Assembly (NCBI GenBank): GCA_002431975.1
Contig: DJFA01000006.1
Location: 1-10,822, forward strand
Length of the DNA: 10,822 nucleotides
Origin: Ruminococcus sp. UBA5884
GTDB taxonomy: Bacteria; Bacillota; Clostridia; Oscillospirales; Ruminococcaceae
Direction of reading: 5' to 3'
Position numbers and translations under genes: made by a program. Below are positions 1-6,800 of the stretch, one piece after another. The notes under the pieces are model-generated. The model was given only the letters and a program-made list of their open reading frames with translations. It had not been told where the DNA came from and searched no databases. How positions within the stretch are numbered: position 1 is the stretch's first letter; every line of letters starts with the position of its first letter.

Positions 1-59
1 ACAGTTCGCCCCTACAGAATGAAAAAATCCCATATTTTCAATTATAAAATTTTTATGGC
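1..59 (-). repeat. Truncated end of the nested-palindrome repeat element
   Basis: Bases 1-15 are the outer part of the conserved 24-bp GC-rich arm, of the variant type also found at 3557-3580 (…GAACTGTGTTC…), in inverted orientation. The rest of the arm lies before the window. The arm is followed by an AT-rich outer flank. Bases 29-53 are a perfect 25-bp reverse complement of 7466-7490, beside the arm of another copy, so the element includes about 45 bp outside the arm. The end near 59 is approximate; it is where similarity to the other flank fades. Confidence 0.8.
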
Positions 60-101
60 AAATTTATATTAAAAAAATATAATCAATATGCCTTATAATT
101 C

Positions 102-130
102 TTGACGAAAACAAAAAAAAGTAGTACAAT
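102..130 (+). promoter_or_regulatory. Sigma-A type promoter of the phosphotransacylase gene
   Basis: TTGACG at 102-107 and TACAAT at 125-130 are separated by exactly 17 bp, matching the vegetative consensus closely. Transcription would start near 137. That leaves a leader of about 30 nt containing the GGAGG ribosome binding site (152-156), 9 bp before the ATG at 166. The leader is too short for a riboswitch. Confidence 0.8.
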
Positions 131-165
131 TATAGAGAAATCAAACTTTTTGGAGGAATTTTGTC

Positions 166-744
166 ATGTCAAAGAAATTTATCGTTGAAACTTCCGCAAG
201 ACATATCCATGTTACTCAGGAAGACCTTGAAACTCTTTTCGGAAAAGGTGCTGTTCTCACTCATAAAAAAGACCTTTCACAGCCTGGTCAGTTTGCCTGT
301 GAAGAAAGAGTTACAATCGTAGGCCCTAAGAAAGAACTCCCTAACGTTTCAATCCTCGGCCCTGTACGTCCTGCAACTCAGGTTGAACTCTCTGCTACAG
401 ATGCACGTTCAATAGGCATTGCTGCTCCTGTAAGGGAATCAGGCGATATTGCCGGTTCAGGTGCCTGTAAGATAGTTGGCCCTTGCGGAGAAGTTGAAAT
501 CTCTGAAGGCGTTATCGTTGCAAAGCGTCATATACATCTCACTCCTGCCGATGCTGAAGAACTCGGTGTTAAGGATAAGGAAATCGTATGGGTAAAACTT
601 GATACTCCGGACAGAAAAGCTATACTCGGTGACGTTGTTGTAAGAGTTTCTGAAAAGTTCTCAAGAGCTATGCATATTGATACAGATGAATCAAATGCTG
701 TCGGTGCAGGCAGAAGCCTTGAAGGCGAAATAGTAAAGCTTTAA
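166..744 (+). CDS. pduL: Phosphate acyltransferase, PduL family (phosphotransacetylase/propanoyltransferase)
   Basis: Probable zinc-dependent enzyme exchanging acyl-CoA and acyl phosphate in the cytoplasm. The 192 residues hold the two duplicated half-domains of the family, each opening with a histidine motif: ARHIHVT (H13, H15) and KRHIHLT (H122, H124). Also visible are GPVRP (65-69, with the conserved Arg68), QVELS with Glu74, and MHIDTDE (169-175, H170). These correspond to the family's metal and phosphate ligands. The start is fixed by GGAGG 9 bp upstream. Microcompartment-borne PduLs carry an amphipathic N-terminal targeting extension. This protein lacks one, and no shell-protein genes are nearby, so a housekeeping role in acetate formation is more likely than propanediol degradation. 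Substrate preference cannot be read from sequence. The gene looks monocistronic. No canonical terminator follows it; a degraded repeat starts 4 bp after the stop. Confidence 0.9.
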   Translation: MSKKFIVETSARHIHVTQEDLETLFGKGAVLTHKKDLSQPGQFACEERVTIVGPKKELPNVSILGPVRPATQVELSATDARSIGIAAPVRESGDIAGSGACKIVGPCGEVEISEGVIVAKRHIHLTPADAEELGVKDKEIVWVKLDTPDRKAILGDVVVRVSEKFSRAMHIDTDESNAVGAGRSLEGEIVKL

Positions 745-748
745 TTTA

Positions 749-926
749 TCAGGGGTGGCTATGGCAACCGTCCGGATTATGGTGAAAACACAAATTTGAT
801 ATTTGCTTTTGCATAAAAAATTATTTGTTAACCTATAAAACCATTGATAAATTCTGTAGGGGCGACCATTGGTCGCCCGTTGCAGTTTACTGGAATTTCG
901 GACGGGCGACCAATGGTCGCCCCTAC
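749..926 (+). repeat. Repeat-element cluster: degenerate unit plus intact inverted arm pair
   Basis: Two layers are visible. At 749-834 a decayed unit aligns with 3622-3710: a broken arm (749-772), a spacer sharing GGATTATGGT and TTTGATATTTG, and a second AT-rich arm relic (811-834). At 856-926 is a clean short form: a 24-bp arm at 856-879, a 23-bp spacer and the perfect reverse complement of the arm at 903-926. Each arm is itself a hairpin, GGGCGACC-ATT-GGTCGCCC. The spacer 880-902 resembles 7531-7552, so this is a version of the 7507-7639 element lacking its middle. The stretch 745-1067 holds no gene, only this cluster, a promoter and a hairpin. Confidence 0.85.
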
Positions 927-930
927 ATAA

Positions 931-950
931 ACAATTTAAAAATAAATTGT
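931..950. promoter_or_regulatory. Inverted repeat upstream of the pncA promoter
   Basis: ACAATTT at 931-937 and AAATTGT at 944-950 form a perfect 7-bp inverted repeat with a 6-bp spacer, 22 bp before the -35 box of the NAD-salvage operon. It could be a regulator site, or simply AT-rich chance sequence at the edge of the repeat element. I do not recognise it as the site of any known niacin regulator. Confidence 0.25.
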
Positions 951-972
951 CGGATTTTGTGAGATGAAATCA

Positions 973-1001
973 TTGACTTTTTTTATTAAAAAGTATATAA
1001 T
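973..1001 (+). promoter_or_regulatory. Near-consensus sigma-A promoter of the NAD-salvage operon
   Basis: TTGACT at 973-978 and a perfect TATAAT at 996-1001 are spaced by 17 bp. The predicted start point is near 1008, giving a leader of about 60 nt. It lies 46 bp after the end of an intact repeat element, so the element does not interrupt it. Confidence 0.85.
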
Positions 1002-1014
1002 TAAATTGTATTTT

Positions 1015-1046
1015 AAAAGGGCGGTTTTTTTCCGCCTTTTTGTTTA
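1015..1046 (+). terminator. GC hairpin with T-run in the pncA leader (terminator or 5' stem)
   Basis: AAAAGGGCGG (1015-1024) pairs with CCGCCTTTTT (1032-1041) through 10 pairs, one of them G-U, around a seven-T loop, followed by GTTT. This is the form of an intrinsic terminator. It lies only about 7 nt after the predicted start point of the pncA promoter and 27 nt before the ATG. It may stop read-through from the upstream gene, or act as a stabilising stem at the 5' end of the pnc mRNA. No alternative antiterminator fold was found. Confidence 0.7.
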
Positions 1047-1067
1047 ATTGGAAATGGAGGTTTTTTT

Positions 1068-1784
1068 ATGTCAGATATTGATAACAATGAGCTCAGGGCT
1101 GAAACCAAAGAACAGGGCAGAGCCGCTTTTTTCAGACGCATTGACAATAATATCCTTGAAATGATTTCTCATCTTTCTGGCCTTGAATCAATGAAAATAA
1201 GCCAGTTCGATAAAAAACGCACTGCTCTTGTCGTGATTGATGTTGTGAACGGCTTTGTGCGTGAAGGTGCTATGAAAAGTGAAAGAATTGAAGAAATTGT
1301 TTCACCGGTTCTCAATACAATTGAGGCTTTCAGAAATAATTCAATGAAGATAATCGCATTCGCAGACTGTCATTCGGAAAATTCCTCCGAACTCACACAT
1401 TTCCCGAAACACTGCCTTGCTGATACTTCAGAATCAGAAATCATTGATGAAATCAAAAATGCAGGAGGATATATCCTTATCAATAAAAATTCTGTAAACG
1501 GATTTTTTGCTCCTGATTTTAAAAAATTCATGAATGAAAATCCTGATATTGATACATATGTGGTATGCGGCGACTGTACAGATATATGCGTAATGAATTT
1601 CTGTCTTACACTCAAGGCTTACTATGACCAGCAGAATAAACCGTCTGAAATAATAGTTCCTATTGATTCAGTTGAAACATATGATGACTGTGCTACTCAT
1701 AACGGCGACCTTATGAATATAGTTGCACTCGAAATGATGAATACCGCAGGTATAAAAATTATCAATTCGGTAGAAGATAACTAA
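1068..1784 (+). CDS. pncA: Nicotinamidase-like cysteine hydrolase (isochorismatase fold)
   Basis: Likely deamidates nicotinamide to nicotinate and ammonia, the first step of niacin salvage. The core starts at about residue 50 with TALVVIDVVNGF, giving catalytic Asp58. The motif ADCHSENSSELTHFPKHC supplies the metal ligands expected of nicotinamidases (D100, H102, H115). NKNSVNGF gives Lys140, and VVCGDCTDICV gives the nucleophile Cys174. The first 45 or so residues are an acidic, charged extension not present in short PncA enzymes; the total is 238 residues against roughly 210 in Escherichia coli. The start has GGAGG 7 bp upstream and no better alternative. Downstream, nicotinate phosphoribosyltransferase uses the product of this reaction, which supports the assignment over other isochorismatase-fold hydrolases. 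Confidence 0.87.
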   Translation: MSDIDNNELRAETKEQGRAAFFRRIDNNILEMISHLSGLESMKISQFDKKRTALVVIDVVNGFVREGAMKSERIEEIVSPVLNTIEAFRNNSMKIIAFADCHSENSSELTHFPKHCLADTSESEIIDEIKNAGGYILINKNSVNGFFAPDFKKFMNENPDIDTYVVCGDCTDICVMNFCLTLKAYYDQQNKPSEIIVPIDSVETYDDCATHNGDLMNIVALEMMNTAGIKIINSVEDN

Positions 1785-1788
1785 TATT

Positions 1789-2028
1789 ATGATAAGTTCC
1801 ATAATAGAGGAATTACTGACTGAAATGGTTAACTTTATTCTTGAAAAATCAGCATCAAAATTTAAAAATACTTATGCGGTATTCGGAATAATTTGCATTG
1901 TATTTTTTACAGGATTATCAGTCTTTTTATACACCGTTGACAGTGAAATGAAAATATCAGATGCAGTTACTATTGCCGCATTTTCACTTCTCGGTATTCC
2001 TCTTATATTCATAAACAAATTTAAGTGA
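1789..2028 (+). CDS. Small two-helix membrane protein of unknown function
   Basis: I do not recognise this 79-residue protein. It has an amphipathic N-terminal stretch, a hydrophobic segment at about residues 29-50 (YAVFGIICIVFFTGLSVFLY), a short polar loop containing Asp and Glu, and a second hydrophobic segment at about 58-76 ending in basic residues. It is therefore probably a two-pass inner-membrane protein. It starts 4 bp after the nicotinamidase stop and ends 18 bp before the next gene, so it is almost certainly cotranscribed with both niacin genes. The ATG at 1789 has only a weak upstream AGAAG. An ATG at 1825, preceded by GAGG, would shorten it by 12 residues and keep both helices. 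The position suggests, but does not show, a link to niacin metabolism or uptake. Confidence 0.65.
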   Translation: MISSIIEELLTEMVNFILEKSASKFKNTYAVFGIICIVFFTGLSVFLYTVDSEMKISDAVTIAAFSLLGIPLIFINKFK

Positions 2029-2046
2029 AAGGAACATTTTTAATAT

Positions 2047-3480
2047 ATGGATAACAGAAATCTTACTATGCTTGTCGATTTCTATGAAATGACTATGGCA
2101 AACGGTTTTCTTCTTAATGGTAAGGGCAATGAAACGGTTTATTTTGATATGTTTTTCAGAAAAGTTCCTGATAACGGCGGATATGCTATTGCCGCAGGTC
2201 TTGAACAGGTAATTCAGTATCTTGAAAATTTAAGCTTTTCTGACAAGGATATTGATTACTTAAGAAAAAAGGGAATTTTTAGTGAACAGTTCCTTGAATA
2301 TCTCAGAAATTTTGAATTTTCATGCGATGTATGGGCAGTTCCTGAAGGTACACCGATTTTTCCGCATGAACCTGTTGTGGTCGTAAAAGGCCCTGCAATA
2401 CAGGCTCAGTTTGTTGAAACAATGATTCTGCTTTCAATAAATCATCAGAGCCTTATAGCCACAAAGGCAAGCCGTATCGTAAGAGCCGCTGACGGCAGAC
2501 CTGTAATGGAATTTGGTTCAAGACGTGCTCAGGGCTATGACGGTGCTGTATACGGTGCAAGAGCCGCTTATATAGGAGGCTGTGCAGGTACAGCCTGTGC
2601 AATTGCTGACCGTGAATTCGGAGTTCCTGCACTCGGAACTATGGCTCACAGCTGGGTTCAGCTTTTTGACAGTCAGCTTGAAGCATTCAGGGCATATGCA
2701 AAAATTTATCCGGATAACTGCGTTCTTCTCGTTGATACCTATAATACTCTCAAATCAGGACTCCCTGACGCTATAACCGTATTTAAAGAACTTAAAGAAA
2801 AAGGTTACAACAATATCGGTATAAGAATTGACAGCGGAGATATCACATATCTTACAAGAAAAGCAAGAAAAATGCTTGATGATGCCGGATTTGAAAACTG
2901 TAAGATAGTAATATCAAATTCCCTTGATGAGTATATTATAAGAGATGTTCTCATGCAGGGAGCGAAAATTGACAGCTTCGGAGTAGGGGAGAGGCTTGTA
3001 ACCTCAAAGTCCGAGCCTGTTTTCGGCGGAGTCTATAAACTTGCCGCAGTAGTTGAAAACGGTCAGACTGTTCCGAGAATAAAACTTTCTGACAATGCGG
3101 TGAAAATTACTAATCCGGGCAATAAATCATTGTGGCGGCTTTTTGACAATGCAACCGGTATGGCGGCAGCTGATGTAATAACTCTTGAAGATGAAGTAAT
3201 TGATGATTCAAAACCTTATACTATTTTCCATCCGGATTATCCTTATAAAAAGAAAACTCTCACGGATTTTACTGCTGTAAAGATACTTGTTCCTGTATTC
3301 AAATCAGGAAAATGCGTTTATGAAAATCCGTCAATAAAGGAAATAAAGGATTACTGCAAGGAACAGCTTGATAAATTCTGGGACGAAATAAAACGTTTTG
3401 AAAATCCTCAGGAGTATTTTGTTGACCTTTCAAAACCTCTCTGGGATATAAAACAAAGCCTTATCCATCAGTATTTTTAA
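2047..3480 (+). CDS. pncB: Nicotinate phosphoribosyltransferase
   Basis: Joins nicotinate and phosphoribosyl pyrophosphate to give nicotinate mononucleotide, with ATP hydrolysis, in the Preiss-Handler route to NAD. The 477 residues match the long Gram-positive form of the enzyme. Visible family motifs are EFGSRRAQGYDGA (155-167); GTMAHSW with His201, the residue phosphorylated during the ATP-coupled reaction; IRIDSGDI (259-266), a phosphoribosyl-binding region; and FGVGERLVTS (about 311-320). The N-terminal LTMLVDFYEMTMANGF is also typical. The ribosome binding site AAAGGA (2028-2033) overlaps the previous stop and sits 13 bp before the ATG, rather far. This is the last gene of the pncA-membrane protein-pncB operon, and an intrinsic terminator follows 10 bp after its stop. 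Confidence 0.95.
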   Translation: MDNRNLTMLVDFYEMTMANGFLLNGKGNETVYFDMFFRKVPDNGGYAIAAGLEQVIQYLENLSFSDKDIDYLRKKGIFSEQFLEYLRNFEFSCDVWAVPEGTPIFPHEPVVVVKGPAIQAQFVETMILLSINHQSLIATKASRIVRAADGRPVMEFGSRRAQGYDGAVYGARAAYIGGCAGTACAIADREFGVPALGTMAHSWVQLFDSQLEAFRAYAKIYPDNCVLLVDTYNTLKSGLPDAITVFKELKEKGYNNIGIRIDSGDITYLTRKARKMLDDAGFENCKIVISNSLDEYIIRDVLMQGAKIDSFGVGERLVTSKSEPVFGGVYKLAAVVENGQTVPRIKLSDNAVKITNPGNKSLWRLFDNATGMAAADVITLEDEVIDDSKPYTIFHPDYPYKKKTLTDFTAVKILVPVFKSGKCVYENPSIKEIKDYCKEQLDKFWDEIKRFENPQEYFVDLSKPLWDIKQSLIHQYF

Positions 3481-3490
3481 AAAATATTTT

Positions 3491-3524
3491 CCGGTCGGTT
3501 TTTTTAAATTGACCGGATTTTTTA
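3491..3524 (+). terminator. Intrinsic terminator of the pnc operon
   Basis: CCGGTCGGTTT (3491-3501) pairs with AAATTGACCGG (3506-3516) through 11 pairs, two of them G-U, around a four-T loop. A T-rich tail (3518-3524) follows. It begins 10 bp after the pncB stop and lies just before, not inside, the adjoining repeat element. Confidence 0.92.
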
Positions 3525-3535
3525 TTAATATAATG
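3525..3535. repeat. Left copy of an 11-bp direct repeat, candidate target-site duplication
   Basis: TTAATATAATG is repeated perfectly, in the same orientation, at 3829-3839. Both copies lie immediately outside the imperfect inverted repeats bounding the intervening element. This is the arrangement left by staggered-cut insertion. The sequence is AT-rich, so chance is not excluded. Confidence 0.6.
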
Positions 3536-3828
3536 CCAATTCGATGAATGTTATTTGTAGGGGCGAACTGTGTTCGCCCGCCCAGATTATAGGTTGAACC
3601 AAAATTTAATGCCATGTTTCTGTAGGGGCGACCATTGGTCGCCCGCCGAAATTATGGTTAAACCATAATTTTGATATTTGTTTTCTGTATGAAAAATCAT
3701 TGGTCGTCTGATTAAATTCATGGTTAATTGAGCGGGCGACCAATGGTCGCCCCTACAAAACGAATCGGCATATTATTTAATCCGAATTTCAGATAAACGA
3801 ATTACAGAAAATAATCATCGAATTTGCG
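3535..3828 (+). mobile_element. MITE-like nested-palindrome element, longest copy
   Basis: Outer ends are imperfect inverted repeats: 3535-3547 (GCCAATTCGATGA) against the complement of 3815-3827, 12 of 13 bases identical. Inside are 24-bp arms at 3557-3580 (variant) and 3622-3645 (common form), an AT-rich diverged arm at 3687-3710, and an inverted arm at 3733-3756. The first three arms start exactly 65 bp apart, separated by related 41-bp spacers. The spacer at 3646-3686 contains a perfect palindrome at 3649-3671 (11 bp, one central base, 11 bp) around GGTT-A-AACC. The element encodes no protein and fills the gap 3481-3856 together with the preceding terminator and the addA ribosome binding site. 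It would have to be moved by an enzyme encoded elsewhere, if it still moves. No convincing addA promoter was found inside it. Confidence 0.8.
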
Positions 3829-3839
3829 TTAATATAATG
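3829..3839. repeat. Right copy of the 11-bp direct repeat
   Basis: TTAATATAATG is identical to 3525-3535. It is followed directly by the addA ribosome binding site, AAAGGA (3840-3845). The TATAAT it contains is too close to that site to act as the -10 box of a translatable addA transcript. Confidence 0.6.
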
Positions 3840-3856
3840 AAAGGAATGAACTGTTT

Positions 3857-6800
3857 TTGAAAAACAAATGGACTGATGAACAGAGTAATGCAATCAATGC
3901 AAGAAATATTTCAGTAATAGTTTCAGCTGCCGCAGGAAGCGGAAAAACTTCTGTACTCGTTGAGAGAATTTTAAGAATTATTGCTGATACTGAAAACAAA
4001 ATACCAGCAAATCAGATGATAATAGTTACATTTACAAATGATGCGACTGCTGAAATGAAACAGCGTCTTTCAGCAGCTCTCAATGATATGATACATGATG
4101 ACCCTGACAATGAATGGCTTTTAAGACAACAGGCTTTGCTCCAGTGTGCAAGGATATCAACTATAAATGCATTCTGTTTTGACCTTATCCGTGAAAATGT
4201 CCGGAATACTCAAATATCCGCAGGATTCAGAATAATTGATGAAAATGAAAATAAAATCATAATCCAGAACTGCGTTGAGGATACCCTTGAATATGCATAT
4301 GCTGAAATGCCTGAAAAAACTGAGGTTCTTTACAGATATTTCTGCGGTGATGATGATGTAATGCTTGAAAATATCCTTAAAAATATCAATAAATTCATTG
4401 AATCAGTGCCGTATGGCGAAAAATGGCTCGATTCAGTCGTTTCACAGCTTAAAGACAGCAGTTTTACTCAAAATATAAAGAAAAATTTCTTTGAAAAACT
4501 TTCAGGACAATTTTACAATGCAGCTGAAAAATGCAGACAGGCTCTTGAAATCGCTGAATCAGAAGGAAATATGTCAGATAAAAACTGTATAAAAGCAGTT
4601 TCAACTCTTGAAAATGAATATCAGTATTTATCAGAAACCGCAGATATATTTAAAAATCAGCCGTACCTTATAAGCGAAAGAACTGGTTTTTCATTTGTTA
4701 CTTTAAGAGTAAAGAATTGTTTTCCGCAGTCTGCTGAACTGAAAATAAAGGCTTTAAGAGATGAATATAAAAAAATATTCCAGTCATGCATATCAGAGGA
4801 ATACAGTATTTTTATGAATGCAGACAGAGATATAAATGCTCATATTGAAATACTTGAGATAATTTCAGAACTTATTAAAATCCTTAATCATAAAATTGAT
4901 GAAGTCAAAATCAGCAAGAATGGACTAAGCTTTTCAGATGCGGAAAGAATAGCTCTTGAACTGCTGTCAGAAACTGATGAAAATGGCATGATAGTCAAAT
5001 CAGAACTTGCAAGAGAACTTTCTGATTACTATAAAGTCATTATGATAGACGAATTTCAGGATTCAAACAATAAACAGAATCTTATTTTCAGACTGCTCTC
5101 ACATAACGGCAACGCATATGAAAACGGTGACAATATGTTCCTTGTCGGAGATGTAAAACAGGCTATATATGGTTTTCGTCTTTCGGATTCAGGGATTTTT
5201 ACTGAAGTTATGGAAAATTCAGCTGAATATACTGAAAACTGTTCCGAAAATGCATATATAAAGCTTAATATGAATTTCAGAAGTTCGGAAGAAGTCATAA
5301 ATTTTGTAAACTTCATTTTCAACAGAATAATGAGTGAGGATATCGGCGGAGTAAACTATGAAGATGAAAAGCTTATCATGGGAGCTTCATTTGCTGATAC
5401 TGACAAAGTTACTGAAATAGCTCTTATTGAGGACAATGGTGATTATGAAAATGCATCTGCTGTATGGACTGCTGCGAAAATTGCTGAAATGCTTGAAAAT
5501 AAAGCTCCTGTATGCTGTAAGGACGGCGTTTCTTCAAGACCTTGCGAAAACCGTGATTTCTGCATACTGCTCAGAAACAATGATTCAGCGTCAGCCTATG
5601 CTGATGAACTCCGGAAACTCGGAATACCTGCATATCTTGAGGAAACTTCCGGATATATACAGTCAAGGGAAATTTCTCTGATGATAAATCTGCTTAAAAC
5701 GGTTGATAATCCTTTAAGAGATACATCACTTGTTTCCGTAATGCTTTCACCTATGTTTTCAATGACTCCTGATGAGGTTATGGAAATAAGACTGCTTGAC
5801 AGAAAAGCAAGTATGTATTCAGCTCTCTGCATGGCGGTTGGTGAGAAATTTTCAGCCGATGAAGAAAAATCAGAACCGCTTGTAAAAGGAATATGCCTTG
5901 AAAAAGCTTTGAATATCTACAGCATAATAAATGAACTGCGTATGTATTCCGCATCTGATACTCTTGAACAGCTTATCCGCAGAATTTATGAAAAAACTGA
6001 TTTTCTTTCTGTAATGCAGATATACAGCGACAGCGAAAAGAAAAAAGCTAATCTGCGGATACTTATTGAATACGCAAAAAGCTATGAAAAAAGCTCATGC
6101 GGAGGACTTTCAGGATTTTTAAGATTTGTTGAAAAAAGTTCCTCTCTCGGAAATGACGGATTCAGAAACGGCAGTACATCTTCATCATCTGAAAATGTTG
6201 TTTCAATAAAAACAATGCATAAATCAAAAGGTCTTGAATTTCCATTTGTATTTGCCGGAAATCTTGAAAAGAAATTCAATACAAAGGATATCACAAACAA
6301 TGTAATTATAGACTATCGGTATGGTATAGGCTTTATCCTCAGAAATCCGGAACTGCTTACTCTTTATTCAACTGTAATCCACAGATATATAGGCGGCATT
6401 AAAAAATCAAAGCTTTTAAGCGAGGAATTAAGACTCCTTTATGTTGCTCTTACCCGTGCAAAGGACAAGCTTTTCATACCTGTAAAGGTAAATAAGGAAT
6501 TTAAGGAAAAGCTTTCACTTACTGCCGGAAGAATTACTGCCGAAAACGGTATATCCACAGATATGGCAGGTTCTGCAAATTCAATGCTTGACTGGATTAT
6601 GATGACTCTTGTATGTTCTGAACATTCACAGCCTTTAAGAGATATATGTGAAATAAATAATACAGCTGTTTTTCATGATAATCTTGAAATTAAGTATACT
6701 CCTGCGGATATAAGTACTGATGAAGAAAAAAATTTGTCTGAAAATATCAGTGAAAAAACTGATTTCTTGATTGATAAGGATAAAATTTCTGATACTCAAA

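Noticed and set aside
3557..3756. CRISPR-like array: 24-bp repeats at a regular 65-bp step
   Set aside because: The spacers are related to each other, the last unit is inverted, the third repeat is diverged, and no cas genes are nearby. The outer flanks are also shared with distant copies.
3829..3839. TATAAT within the right direct repeat as the addA promoter
   Set aside because: No -35 box at 16-18 bp, and the start point would fall within or after the ribosome binding site.
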